From Dermatophilaceae bacterium Soc4.6 (GTDB lineage: Bacteria > Actinomycetota > Actinomycetes > Actinomycetales > Dermatophilaceae): a stretch of 64,000 nucleotides of DNA. The DNA lies in assembly GCA_039889245.1 (NCBI GenBank), contig JAZGVH010000002.1, positions 4,682,820 through 4,746,819 on the forward strand, written 5' to 3'. The notes under the pieces were generated by a model, which was not told where the DNA came from, searched no databases, and worked only from the letters and a program-made list of their open reading frames with translations. The translations under genes were made by a program, and so were the position numbers. Positions 34,558-43,572 of this stretch are shown here, one piece after another. Each line of letters opens with the position of its first letter. Position 1 is the stretch's first letter.

Positions 34558-35466
34558 ATGACCATCGCCGTAGCCGGAGCCCCGGTGAGCTTCGGCGTCT
34601 TCGAGCTCACCCCGGACGACGACGCGCTCGTCCTCCCCACCGCCGACGAGCTCGCGACGGTCCTCGAGCGCACCGGCTACGCCGGGGTGGACCTCGGGCC
34701 GGTCGGCTTCCTCGGACGGGGAGCCGAGCTGCGGCAACGGCTTGCGCGGCACGGGCTCGAGCTCGCCGGCGGCTGGGTCGACCTGCCCTTCTCGGACGAC
34801 GACGCCTTCGCGGCAGCGCTGCCGACGCTCGACACCGCCCTCGACGCCTTCTCCGAGGCTGTCGACGGGCATCCGGTGCGGGCTCCACTGCCGACGCTCG
34901 CCGACTCCGGTGACGCCGTGCGCAAGGCCAACCCCGGTGGGGGAGCGGGCCACTCGCTCGACGAGTCCGGCTGGGACCGCTTCGTCCGCAACCTCGCGAC
35001 CGCTGCCGCCCGGGTGCGCGCCCGCGGCCTCGAGCCGACGTTCCACCACCACGCCTGCACCTTCGTCGAGACTCCCGACGAGGTCGACACCTTCCTGGCC
35101 CGCACCGACGTCGACCTCACCTTCGACACCGGGCACCTGCTCATCGGTGGGGGTGACGTGCTCGAGTCGTGGCAGCGCTGGCGCCACCGGATCAACCACC
35201 TGCACCTCAAGGACGTGCGCACCGGTGTCCTGCGCGAGATCGTCGGCGGCGGCGGCGGCATGGTCGAGGTCTGGTCGGGCGGCACCTTCGTGCCCCTGGG
35301 TGACGGTGACCTCGCCGTCACCGCGCTGATGGACGACGTGATCGCCACCGGCTGGGACGGGTGGCTGGTCGTCGAGCAGGATGTCTACCCCGTCGCCGGA
35401 GCCGACCCGCAGGCGCCGGCCCGTGACGCCGAGACCAACCGTCGCGTGCTGCGGCAGTGGCTGTGA
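34558..35466 (+). CDS. iolE: Inosose dehydratase-like sugar isomerase/epimerase
   Basis: 302 residues, ATG 34558 with AGGAG upstream. It is an AP-endonuclease-2/xylose-isomerase-like TIM barrel: VAGAPVSFGVFEL at strand 1, RTGYAGVDLGPVGFLGRG, FHHHACTFVETPDEVD (metal residues), LTFDTGHLLIGGGD and NHLHLKDVR. It matches IolE, which dehydrates 2-keto-myo-inositol to the dione used by IolD. It is first in the plus-strand operon with iolG. The two halves of the pathway are thus split between divergent operons. Confidence 0.85.
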   Translation: MTIAVAGAPVSFGVFELTPDDDALVLPTADELATVLERTGYAGVDLGPVGFLGRGAELRQRLARHGLELAGGWVDLPFSDDDAFAAALPTLDTALDAFSEAVDGHPVRAPLPTLADSGDAVRKANPGGGAGHSLDESGWDRFVRNLATAAARVRARGLEPTFHHHACTFVETPDEVDTFLARTDVDLTFDTGHLLIGGGDVLESWQRWRHRINHLHLKDVRTGVLREIVGGGGGMVEVWSGGTFVPLGDGDLAVTALMDDVIATGWDGWLVVEQDVYPVAGADPQAPARDAETNRRVLRQWL

Positions 35467-36473
35467 GCGACCTGCGGGTGGGCGTCATCGGAGCCGGCAT
35501 CATGGGCTCCGACCACGTGCACCGCCTCTCGACCCTCACCGCGGGCGCCACCGTGGCCGCGGTCATCGAGCCCGACCAGGGACGCGCGGCCCAGGTGGCC
35601 TCGATCGCGCCCGGAGCGTCGGCTCGGGCCACGCTCGAGGACGCCATCGCCCACGACGACCTCGACGCGGTCATCGTCGCGTCGCCCGGTCCCTTCCACG
35701 AGGCCGCCGTGCTGACGGCGCTCGAGGCGCGTCTGGAGATCCTGTGCGAGAAGCCGCTCACGCCGACGTCCGAGGGGAGTAGGCGGGTGGTCGAGGCCGA
35801 GATCGCCGGGCATCGGCCCCGCATCCAGGTCGGATTCATGCGCCGCTTCGACCCGGAGTACGTCGCCCTGCGGCAGCTCGTGCAGTCGGGTGAGGTGGGC
35901 GACCTGCTGCTTCTGCACTGCGCCCACCGCAACCCCTCGACCCCACCCGGCTACACCGAGTCGATGCTCATCACCGACTCCGTCGTCCACGAGCTCGACA
36001 TCGTGCCGTGGCTGGCCGGCTCACCGGTCGCGTCGGTGGAGGTGCTGCGCACCCGCCGCAACAGTCGGGCGCCGCAGGGCGTGTCCGAGCCGCAGCTGGT
36101 GCTGCTCGAGCTGGAGAACGGCGTCATCGCCGAGGTGGAGATCAGCGTCAACCTGGGCTTCGGCTACCAGGTCACGACCGAGGCGGTCTTCGAGCAGGGC
36201 GTCGCGCAGATCGGGCGTACCGCCGGGCTGACGCTGTGGTCGCAGGGCGCAGCCCGGGTCGCCGAGCACCCCGGCTACGTCGGCCGCTTCGCCCAGGCCT
36301 ACGACCTCGAGGTGCAGGCCTGGGTCGACGCGGCCCGCGCGGGACGCATCGGCGGGCCGTCGGCGTGGGACGGCTACCTCGCGGCGCTGGCCAGCGAGGC
36401 GGGCGTGGAGGCGCAGAGCAGCGGCCGACGGGTCTCCGTACGGTCGGAGACCACGCCGGCGTTCTACCTCTAG
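35463..36473 (+). CDS. iolG: Inositol 2-dehydrogenase (Gfo/Idh/MocA family)
   Basis: 336 residues from GTG 35463, which overlaps the iolE stop as GTGA. An N-terminal Rossmann fold (VGVIGAGIMGSDHVHRLS) binds NAD+. CEKPLTPT is the conserved E-K-P, and the catalytic Asp/His are in ITDSVVHELDIVPWLAG. It oxidises myo-inositol to 2-keto-myo-inositol, the first step of the pathway. No inositol transporter gene is in the cluster. Confidence 0.9.
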   Translation: MSDLRVGVIGAGIMGSDHVHRLSTLTAGATVAAVIEPDQGRAAQVASIAPGASARATLEDAIAHDDLDAVIVASPGPFHEAAVLTALEARLEILCEKPLTPTSEGSRRVVEAEIAGHRPRIQVGFMRRFDPEYVALRQLVQSGEVGDLLLLHCAHRNPSTPPGYTESMLITDSVVHELDIVPWLAGSPVASVEVLRTRRNSRAPQGVSEPQLVLLELENGVIAEVEISVNLGFGYQVTTEAVFEQGVAQIGRTAGLTLWSQGAARVAEHPGYVGRFAQAYDLEVQAWVDAARAGRIGGPSAWDGYLAALASEAGVEAQSSGRRVSVRSETTPAFYL

Positions 36474-36495
36474 GAGGCGGGGGAGGGGCGTGCGG

Positions 36496-36792
36496 TCAGC
36501 TCTTCGGGCTGACCGTGACGCCCTTCCAGAAGGCGACGTGGTCGCGGATCGACTCGGCCTTCTCCTTGGGCGCCGGGTAGAACCACGCCGCGTCGGCGTT
36601 GGTCGTCCCGTCGAGCTCGAGCGAGAAGTACGACGCGGTGCCCTTCCACGGGCAGACGCTCGTGGTCGCGCTCTCGCGCAGCACCTCGTCGCGCACGGAC
36701 GAGCGCGGGAAGTAGTGGTTGTTCTCGACGACGACGGTGTCGTCGGACTCTGCGATGACGGTGCCGTTCCAGACGGCTTGCATGGTGGTCAT
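36496..36792 (-). CDS. DUF427 domain protein
   Basis: 98 residues. The whole protein is one DUF427 domain: MQAVWNGTVIAESDDTVVVE, NHYFPRSSV, SVCPWKGTASYFSLELDG and AAWFYPAPKEKAESIRDHVA. The family has a small beta-tent fold and unknown biochemical function. The gene is convergent with iolG, 22 bases away, and monocistronic. Confidence 0.92.
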   Translation of the reverse strand: MTTMQAVWNGTVIAESDDTVVVENNHYFPRSSVRDEVLRESATTSVCPWKGTASYFSLELDGTTNADAAWFYPAPKEKAESIRDHVAFWKGVTVSPKS

Positions 36793-36968
36793 GGCTCTTC
36801 AACCACCCGGGGGCGGCGTCTATGCCCCCGATCGAGCGGGCCAGCTGTGCGAGGTCCTCGCCCCCCCGCTTCACGCAGCCCTGCGCCAGGCCGCCGACAC
36901 GACTCGCGCGGCAGGTTGCCTCCCCCAGACGGTCGCCGATCCACCCGGCTGTACACAGATCGATGAAT

Positions 36969-36987
36969 ACAGTCGTGCGTGTACTGT
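36969..36987 (+). promoter_or_regulatory. Operator-promoter of the ArsR gene
   Basis: ACAGT (36969) and ACTGT (36983) form an inverted repeat with a 9-base spacer. The right arm overlaps TACTGT (36982-36987), which is a -10 exactly 6 bases before GTG 36994. Repressor binding there would block the polymerase. Confidence 0.5.
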
Positions 36988-36993
36988 CGGAGA

Positions 36994-37329
36994 GTGGAGA
37001 TCGCTACGCACAGCCAGGTGCTGACCCGGTTCGGGCATGCCCTGTCGGATCCGACCCGGTCGCAGGTGCTGCTGGCGTTGCGGACGGCCCCGGCCTACCC
37101 GGCGGACCTGGCCGAGGCGATCGGGGTGTCGCGGCAGTCGCTGTCCAACCACCTGGCGTGCCTGCGGGGGTGCGGGCTGGTCGTCGCGGTCCCGGAAGGC
37201 CGGCGGATGCGGTACGAGCTGGCCGACAGCCGCCTGACCCACGCTCTGACCGACCTGCTGGACGTGGTCCTGGCGGTGGACGCCGACGCCTGTACCGCGT
37301 CGGTGGCTGGAAAGGACTGCTGCCGATGA
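36994..37329 (+). CDS. ArsR/SmtB-family metal-responsive repressor
   Basis: 111 residues from GTG 36994, chosen because of the leaderless -10; GTG 36979 would lie inside the operator. The winged helix (ALSDPTRSQVLLALRTAPAY, IGVSRQSLSNHLACLRGCGL, VVAVPEGRRMRYEL) is complete. Cysteines in LACLRGCG and in the tail DADACTASVAGKDCC resemble the CmtR-type cadmium/lead sensors. The stop overlaps the transporter start as ATGA. It represses its own operon, releasing on metal binding. Confidence 0.9.
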   Translation: MEIATHSQVLTRFGHALSDPTRSQVLLALRTAPAYPADLAEAIGVSRQSLSNHLACLRGCGLVVAVPEGRRMRYELADSRLTHALTDLLDVVLAVDADACTASVAGKDCCR

Positions 37330-38039
37330 GACTGATCGAGCTGGACCCCTCTCCGGTGCGGCGGGCGGTCTTGACCCGACGGGTCCGGATGCTCGTCGCC
37401 GCGACCATCAGCTACAACGTGATCGAGGCGGTGATCGCCCTGTCCGCCGGCGCGGCCGCCTCCTCCAGCGCGCTGGTCGGGTTCGGCCTGGACTCCGTGA
37501 TCGAGGTGTCCTCGGCCGCCGCCGTCACTTGGCAGTTCTCTGCCCGTGACCACGCGGTGCGCGAGGCCCGCGAGCACACTGCGCTGCGGGTGATCGCGGT
37601 GTCGTTCTTCGCCCTTGCCGTCTTCGTCACCGTCGATGCCCTCCGCGCCCTGACCGGCACGGCCGAAGCCCGTCACTCCACCGCGGGGATCGTGCTGGCG
37701 GCGGTGTCACTGGCCGTGATGCCGTTCCTGTCGTACGCCCAGCGGCGTACCGGTCGCCAGCTCGGCTCGGCCTCGGCCGTCGCCGACTCCAAGCAGACCC
37801 TGCTGTGCACCTACCTGTCGGCGGTCCTGCTGGTAGGTCTGCTGGTCAACACCATCTTCGGCTGGTCCTGGGCCGACCCGATCGCGGCCCTGGTGATCGC
37901 CGCCGTCGCCGTTCGCGAGGGAACCAACGCCTGGCAGGGCAAAGACTGCTGCCCACCGACGACCGCTCTGGCCTTCGGCTCAGACCCCGCGGACGCAGAC
38001 GGGTGTGGCTGCGCCCCGGGCTGCTCCTGCTGCTCTTGA
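37326..38039 (+). CDS. Cation-diffusion-facilitator-like transporter with a cysteine-rich tail
   Basis: 237 residues. About six membrane helices (ISYNVIEAVIALSAGAAASS, VSFFALAVFVTVDALRAL and others) carry the CDF metal-site pattern: GFGLDSVIEVSSA in helix 2 and ASAVADSKQTLLCTYLSA in helix 5. The tail ends GCGCAPGCSCCS, a dense cysteine cluster suited to binding a soft metal such as Cd, Pb or Zn. It lacks the usual C-terminal cytoplasmic domain. With the ArsR gene it forms a two-gene metal efflux operon. Confidence 0.85.
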   Translation: MRLIELDPSPVRRAVLTRRVRMLVAATISYNVIEAVIALSAGAAASSSALVGFGLDSVIEVSSAAAVTWQFSARDHAVREAREHTALRVIAVSFFALAVFVTVDALRALTGTAEARHSTAGIVLAAVSLAVMPFLSYAQRRTGRQLGSASAVADSKQTLLCTYLSAVLLVGLLVNTIFGWSWADPIAALVIAAVAVREGTNAWQGKDCCPPTTALAFGSDPADADGCGCAPGCSCCS

Positions 38040-38226
38040 GCGGATCCGCGCGCCACCTACGTCGCTCCAGGCCCAGGGGTTGCGCGGAGTGGTCCGACGC
38101 CCGACTCGTGCCACCGGGTACGACGGCCAACGAGCTGGTTGAGGTCGTGAGGGTCTGCACGCCTCGATCTTCGGGGGCGACGTGCAGGCCTTCACCCACC
38201 GCGACGCGCACAACGACGCTGACGGT
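38040..38226. other. Gap with no supported gene
   Basis: Nothing recognisable lies between the CDF gene and the resolvase fragment; codon bias is weak in all frames. Confidence 0.4.
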
Positions 38227-38334
38227 CTAGATCCGCTCGGTCTGCACGCCGAGGCTGAGCAGTCCGTCGCGTTGGGCCGTGAGGTCGTGCTGATCGGAGG
38301 AGCATCGGGCATACCCGACAAGCAGCGCGCTCAT
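38227..38334 (-). pseudogene. N-terminal fragment of a serine recombinase (resolvase)
   Basis: Thirty-five codons from ATG 38334 encode LVGYARCSSDQHDLTAQRD and then LLSLGVQTERI, matching the start of the resolvase/invertase catalytic domain, with the serine nucleophile in C-S-S. It stops at TAG and no continuation is present, so it is a remnant, perhaps of an IS607-like or Tn3-like element. Confidence 0.75.
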
Positions 38335-38346
38335 GGCGCACCTCCG

Positions 38347-39273
38347 ATGCAGCGTGCGCGGGCAGGCGTGGACGATCCATGGGCGATCGAGGACCACGCC
38401 CCGCTCGCGGTCGTCGTTCCGGTCGACCACCTCCTGCATGTCGTGCGTGACGGTGAGCAGCCGGCGCGGGTCGAGGTGGGTGACGTCGCGCTGCTGCAGG
38501 GGCCGGCTCCCTACGTCCTCACCGACGAGCTGGGGACGGCGGTCACCGTCGTCATCCGCGAGGGCCAGCGGTGTGCCGCCCCCGACGGGAGCCCGCTCGA
38601 CGGGCTGTCGGCCCTCGGGACGCGCTCGTGGGGTGCGCCCAAGGGCTCGCATACCTTCGTCACCGGGGTCTAGGAGTCCCCGGCGCAGGTGGGCGACCGC
38701 CTGCGGCGCGCCCTCCCGCGCACCGCGGTCGTGCCCTCCGGCGTATGGAGCCTCGGCCTCACCACGCTGCTCACGGGCGAGGTCGCGCGCGAGGGCCCTG
38801 GGCTCGGCGGCCACCAGGTCGTCCTCGACCGGCTGCTCGACCTGCTCACGGTGTCGACCGTGCGCGAGTGGTTCGCCGCCGACGGGACACGGGCCCCGGG
38901 CTGGTGGCGGGCGCAGACCGACCCCGCCGTCGGTCCCGCCCTCTCGCTGATCCACGAGCAGCCCGAGCACCACTGGACCCTCGAGGCCCTCGCCAGCGCG
39001 GTCGGCTGGTCGCGCTCGGGCCTGGCCCGCCGGTTCACCCAGGTCGTGGGTGAGCCTCCCATGACCTACCTCACCCACTGGCGGCTCAACCTCGCGGCCG
39101 ACCTGCTCGCCGACCGGTCGCTGACGGTGGAGACCGTGGCCCGCCGGGTGGGCTACGGCAGTGGCTTCGCCCTGAGTGCCGCGTTGCTGCGGGAGCGGGG
39201 GGTGCGCCCCCGCGACCTGCGCACCGTTGTGGGGGCCGCCGTCCCGGCGCACCCCCTGCTCGCGGGAGGATGA
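38347..39273 (+). pseudogene. AraC-family regulator (cupin N-domain) with an in-frame stop
   Basis: One frame runs from ATG 38347 to 39273 except for TAG at 38671-38673. The first part is a cupin-type sensor domain (DHAPLAVVVPVDHLLHVVRD, VEVGDVALLQGPAPYVLTD, LGTRSWGAPKGSHTFVTGV). After the stop it continues ESPAQVGDRLRRALPRTAVV and ends with a complete double helix-turn-helix (WTLEALASAVGWSRSGLARR, VETVARRVGYGSGFALSAAL). The stop sits where relatives have tyrosine (V-Y-E), so TAC to TAG is the likely lesion. Without readthrough the DNA-binding half could start only from an internal codon. Confidence 0.85.
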
Positions 39274-39280
39274 GGCCCTG

Positions 39281-41914
39281 ATGACTGACGCCACCACCGC
39301 CCCGCCGACGCCGGCGCTCGGCGAGCTCGCCATGAGCCTGCGACCCGCCGGCGGCGGCCCCGCCGACCCCGACGCGGTCTACGACGCCTTCGTCGACTGG
39401 ACGACCGGGCAGGGCCTGACGCTCTACCCCGCGCAGGACGAGGCCGTCATCGAGGTCGTCTCGGGGGCCAACGTCATCCTCGCGACCCCCACCGGGTCGG
39501 GCAAGAGCCTCGTCGCCGTCGCCGCCCACCTCGCGGCCCTCGCCGACGGCCGACGCACCTACTACACCGCCCCCATCAAGGCCTTGGTCTCCGAGAAGTT
39601 CTTCGCCCTCTGCGACGTCTTCGGCGCCGACCGCGTCGGCATGCTCACCGGTGACGCGTCGGTCAACCCGTCCGCCCCGATCATCTGCTGCACGGCCGAG
39701 ATCCTCGCCAACGTCGCCCTGCGCGAGGGCCGGCACGCCGACGTCGGCCAGGTCGTGATGGACGAGTTCCACTTCTACTCCGAGCCCGAGCGCGGCTGGG
39801 CCTGGCAGGTGCCGCTGCTCGAGCTGCCGCAGACGCAGTTCGTCCTCATGTCGGCGACCCTCGGCGAGACCGAGCGCTTCGAGGAGGACCTGGTGCGCCG
39901 CACCGGGCGCCCCACCGCCGTCGTCACCTCCATCGAGCGGCCGGTGCCGCTGTCCTACCACTGGGCCATGACCCCCCTGCACGAGACGATCGAGGAGCTG
40001 CTCGAGACCCGGCAGGCCCCGATCTACATCGTGCACTTCACGCAGGCCTCGGCCCTCGAGCGGGCCCAGGCCCTGATGTCGGTCACCGTCGCCACCCGCG
40101 AGGAGCGCGACGAGATCGCCGAGCAGATCGGCGGCTTCCGCTTCGCCGCCGGCTTCGGCCGCACCCTGTCGCGGCTCGTGCGACACGGCATCGGCGTCCA
40201 CCACGCGGGCATGCTGCCGAAGTACCGCCGCCTCGTCGAGCAGCTGGCGCAGCGCGGCCTGCTCAAGGTCATCTGCGGCACCGACACCCTCGGCGTCGGC
40301 ATCAACGTGCCCATCCGCACCGTGCTGCTCACCGGCCTGACCAAGTACGACGGGTCGCGCTCGCGGGTGCTGCGTGCGCGCGAGTTCCACCAGATCGCCG
40401 GTCGCGCCGGTCGCGCCGGCTACGACACCGCCGGCACGGTCGTCGTGCAGGCCCCCGAGCACGTCATCGAGAACCACAAGGCGCTGGCCAAGGCCGGCGA
40501 CGACCCCAAGAAGCGTCGCAAGGTGCAGCGCAAGCAGGCCCCGGACGGCTTCGTCGGCTGGACCGAGGAGACCTTCGACCGGCTCGTCGCCGCCGAGCCC
40601 GAGCCCCTCGTCTCCCGGATGCGGGTCACCCACTCGATGATCCTCGGGGTGCTCGCCCGTGACGAGGACCCGCTCGCCGCCATGCGCAAGCTGCTGCGTG
40701 ACAACCACGAGGACCCGCGGCGCCAGGTGCGGCTCGTGCGTCAGGCCGTGCAGATCTACCGCTCCCTGCTCGCGGCCGGTGTCGTGGAGCAGCTCGACAC
40801 CCCCGACGCGCGGGGCCGCATCGTGCGCCTCGTCGAGGACCTCCAGCTCGGGTTCGCGCTCAACCAGCCGCTGTCGGCCTTCGCGCTCGGCGCGCTCGAC
40901 GTCCTCGACCCGGAGGAGGCTACCCACGCCCTCGACGTGGTGTCGGTGATCGAGGCGACCCTCGACGACCCCCGCCCGATCCTCATGGCGCAGCAGTTCG
41001 CCGCCCGCGGCGAGGCCGTGGCGCAGATGAAGTCGGAGGGCATCGAGTACGACGAGCGGATGGAGCTCCTCGACGAGGTCACCTGGCCAAAACCGTTGGA
41101 GGAGCTGCTCTCGGCGCTCTTCACGACCTACCGCACCAGCCACCCCTGGGTGCCCGAGACGGCGCTCACGCCGAAGTCGGTGGTGCGCGACATGTACGAG
41201 CGCGCGATGGGCTTCGGCGACTTCGTGCGGGTCTACGGCCTGACCCGGTCGGAGGGGGTCGTGCTGCGCTACCTCTCCGACGCCTACCGCGCCCTGCGCC
41301 AGACCGTGCCCGACCACGTCAAGACCGACGAGGTCGACGACCTCATCGCCTGGCTGGGCGCCGTGGTGCACCAGACCGATTCGAGCCTCGTCGACGAGTG
41401 GGAGGCGATGACCGCACCCGACGACGGCGTACGACGTCCCGGCGATGCGCCGGCCCCGCCTCCGCGTCGCCTGAGCACCGACACCCGGGCCTTCCGGGTG
41501 CTGCTGCGCAACGCCATGTTCCAGCGGGTGCAGCTGCTCGCCCGCCGCGACTGGGCCGGCCTCGCGACCCTCGACGCCGCGGCCGACGCCGAGGGCGTCA
41601 CCCAGCGGCGGGGGGGCTGGTCGCCCGACGACTGGGCCGACGCCGCCCGCGACTACTTCGAGGAGCACGACGACGTCGGCCTCGACGGCGACGCCCGCGG
41701 CCCGGCGCTGCTGCGGGTGCACACCGACGTGGCCGAGCTCGTCGAGCCGCAGATCGACGTGCCTGAAGACGGACACCGACGCTGGGCGCTCGAGCAGGTC
41801 GTCGCCGACCCAGAGGGCTACCGCGACTGGCGCGTGGTCGCGCTCGTCGACCTCGACGACTCCGACGAGGCGGGAGAGCCGGTTCTGCACAGCACCCGAC
41901 TGCACCGACTCTGA
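39281..41914 (+). CDS. DEAD/DEAH-box helicase with DUF3516
   Basis: 877 residues from ATG 39281, 7 bases after the AraC stop. It is a Ski2-like superfamily 2 helicase. Motif I is ATPTGSGKSL, motif II MDEFHFYS, motif III MSATLGETE, then HHAGMLPKYR, motif V GTDTLGVGINVP and motif VI QIAGRAGRAGYD. The C-terminal 400 residues are the actinobacterial DUF3516 region. It unwinds RNA or DNA using ATP and is usually assigned to RNA turnover, although the substrate is not established. It is the conserved chromosomal neighbour of the broken AraC gene. Confidence 0.93.
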   Translation: MTDATTAPPTPALGELAMSLRPAGGGPADPDAVYDAFVDWTTGQGLTLYPAQDEAVIEVVSGANVILATPTGSGKSLVAVAAHLAALADGRRTYYTAPIKALVSEKFFALCDVFGADRVGMLTGDASVNPSAPIICCTAEILANVALREGRHADVGQVVMDEFHFYSEPERGWAWQVPLLELPQTQFVLMSATLGETERFEEDLVRRTGRPTAVVTSIERPVPLSYHWAMTPLHETIEELLETRQAPIYIVHFTQASALERAQALMSVTVATREERDEIAEQIGGFRFAAGFGRTLSRLVRHGIGVHHAGMLPKYRRLVEQLAQRGLLKVICGTDTLGVGINVPIRTVLLTGLTKYDGSRSRVLRAREFHQIAGRAGRAGYDTAGTVVVQAPEHVIENHKALAKAGDDPKKRRKVQRKQAPDGFVGWTEETFDRLVAAEPEPLVSRMRVTHSMILGVLARDEDPLAAMRKLLRDNHEDPRRQVRLVRQAVQIYRSLLAAGVVEQLDTPDARGRIVRLVEDLQLGFALNQPLSAFALGALDVLDPEEATHALDVVSVIEATLDDPRPILMAQQFAARGEAVAQMKSEGIEYDERMELLDEVTWPKPLEELLSALFTTYRTSHPWVPETALTPKSVVRDMYERAMGFGDFVRVYGLTRSEGVVLRYLSDAYRALRQTVPDHVKTDEVDDLIAWLGAVVHQTDSSLVDEWEAMTAPDDGVRRPGDAPAPPPRRLSTDTRAFRVLLRNAMFQRVQLLARRDWAGLATLDAAADAEGVTQRRGGWSPDDWADAARDYFEEHDDVGLDGDARGPALLRVHTDVAELVEPQIDVPEDGHRRWALEQVVADPEGYRDWRVVALVDLDDSDEAGEPVLHSTRLHRL

Positions 41915-41974
41915 GCCCCCGGGCCCCGGGCCAGTCGTGCAGCCGGGCCAAGAGGCCCCTCGTCGTGATCTGAT

Positions 41975-42661
41975 ATGACGATGACCTCCGCCGTCGGACT
42001 CCTGCTCGCTGCGGGTGCCGGGCGCCGGATGGGGACCCCCAAGGCGCTGGTGCACGACCCCGACGGGACGTCGTGGCTGCACCGCTCGCTCGGCGCGCTG
42101 CGGGCCGGAGGGTGCACCCGCCTGGTCGTGGTCCTCGGGGCGGCACACGACCGGGCGCAGTCGCTGCTCGACGACGACCCGTCAGCGGGCGACGTCGCGG
42201 TCGTCGTGGCGGCCGACTGGGAGGAGGGCATGGGTGCCTCGCTGCGAGCCGGCCTGCACCACCTCGGCTCCCACTCCTTCTCGGCCGGTGGCGGCCCCGA
42301 GATCGCCGTCGTCTCGCTCGTCGACCTGCCCGACATGGGCCCCGACGTCGTCGCCCGCCTGCTCGATTCCGTGGCCCCGGTCGGCTCCACCCCGGTCGGC
42401 TCCACCCCGGCCGGATCCGCAGGCGCGGCGAGAGCCACCCTCGCGCGCGCCGCCTACGCGGGGGTGGCCGGTCACCCGGTGATCCTGGGCGCCGACCACT
42501 GGGCGCCGGTCGCGGCGGGGGCCGAGGGCGACCGTGGCGCCCGTGACTACCTGCGGCAACACCCTCCGAGGCTCGTGGAGTGCGGCGACCTCGCCACCGG
42601 CGACGACCGCGACACACCGCAGGTCGTGCCCCCCCGCAGCAAGGAGATCTCTCGTGGGTGA
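41975..42661 (+). CDS. mocA: MobA-like nucleotidyltransferase (molybdenum-cofactor cytidylyltransferase type)
   Basis: 228 residues; ATG 41975 or 41981. The GT-A NTP-transferase motif LLLAAGAGRRMGTPKALV is at the N-terminus, VSLVDLPDMGP is the metal-binding aspartate motif, and AGVAGHPVILG is the conserved end. It fits MocA, which adds CMP to molybdopterin for xanthine-dehydrogenase-type enzymes. A short 15-bp repeat encodes VGSTP twice near residue 136. The gene opens the cox maturation operon and overlaps coxD by 8 bases. Confidence 0.87.
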   Translation: MTMTSAVGLLLAAGAGRRMGTPKALVHDPDGTSWLHRSLGALRAGGCTRLVVVLGAAHDRAQSLLDDDPSAGDVAVVVAADWEEGMGASLRAGLHHLGSHSFSAGGGPEIAVVSLVDLPDMGPDVVARLLDSVAPVGSTPVGSTPAGSAGAARATLARAAYAGVAGHPVILGADHWAPVAAGAEGDRGARDYLRQHPPRLVECGDLATGDDRDTPQVVPPRSKEISRG

Positions 42662-43571
42662 TGATCGCTCCATGCCGTCACCGCAGTCAGCAACCGAGCT
42701 CGCCGATGCGCTCGGTCGCACCGGCTACCTCGCCGACGAGGCCCTCGCCACCATCGGCTTCCTCGCGCTCGGCCTGCAACGGCCGCTCCTGCTCGAGGGG
42801 GAGCCCGGCACCGGCAAGACGGCGATGGCCGAGGCCCTGGCCCAGGCGCTCGACATCCCGCTCATCCGGCTGCAGTGCTACGAGGGCATCGACGCGAGCC
42901 AGGCGCTCTACGACTGGGACTTCCCGCGGCAGATCCTGCACCTGCGCGCCCTCGAGACGACGGCTCGGCTCGGTGGCGACGAGACCGGTGCCGTGGGCGG
43001 GGACGACGTCGAGAAGGGGCTCTTCGACGAGCGCTTCCTGCTGGCCCGCCCGGTCCTGCAGGCGCTGCGCGAGAGCCCGGTGGTGCTGCTGGTCGACGAG
43101 GTCGACCGGGCCGACGACGAGTTCGAGGCGTTCCTGCTCGAGGTGCTCTCCACCTACCAGGTGAGCATCCCCGAGCTCGGCACGGTCAAGGCCGTCACCC
43201 CGCCGATCGTCATCCTCACCTCCAACCGCACCCGCGAGCTGCACGACGCGCTCAAGCGCCGCTGTCTCTACCACTGGATCGACCACCCCGGGCTGGCCCG
43301 GGAGCTCGAGATCGTCCGCTCCCGCGCGCCCGAGGTGGGGGAGCGGCTCGCCGAGCAGGTCGTCGGCGTCGTGCAGCGGCTGCGTGACGGCGGCGACCTG
43401 GTCAAGCCCCCTGGTGTCGCCGAGACCCTCGACTGGGCCCGGGCCCTGCAGATGCTCGGCACGAGCGAGCTCGACGTCGAGAGCGCGGCCGCCACGCTGG
43501 GGGTCGCCGTGAAGTACCGCGAGGACGCCGACCGTGTGCGCGCCAGCCTCGACCGGATCATCGGCGGCTGA
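42654..43571 (+). CDS. coxD: MoxR-type AAA+ ATPase, CoxD
   Basis: 305 residues from GTG 42654 with AAGGAG 7 bases upstream. Walker A is GEPGTGKTAMAEALA near residue 49, Walker B VVLLVDEVDRADDEFEAFLL, and sensor 1 VILTSNRTRELHDALKRRCL. CoxD is a chaperone-like ATPase that helps build the copper/sulfur or sulfurated molybdenum site of cox-type hydroxylases. It works with CoxE, encoded next. Confidence 0.93.
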   Translation: MGDDRSMPSPQSATELADALGRTGYLADEALATIGFLALGLQRPLLLEGEPGTGKTAMAEALAQALDIPLIRLQCYEGIDASQALYDWDFPRQILHLRALETTARLGGDETGAVGGDDVEKGLFDERFLLARPVLQALRESPVVLLVDEVDRADDEFEAFLLEVLSTYQVSIPELGTVKAVTPPIVILTSNRTRELHDALKRRCLYHWIDHPGLARELEIVRSRAPEVGERLAEQVVGVVQRLRDGGDLVKPPGVAETLDWARALQMLGTSELDVESAAATLGVAVKYREDADRVRASLDRIIGG

Positions 43572-43572
43572 G

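Noticed and set aside
39086..42148. A minus-strand open frame of about 1000 codons opposite the helicase
   Set aside because: It is the antisense shadow of a strongly biased high-GC gene; the plus-strand protein has all helicase motifs, while the antisense product has low-complexity composition and no domain.
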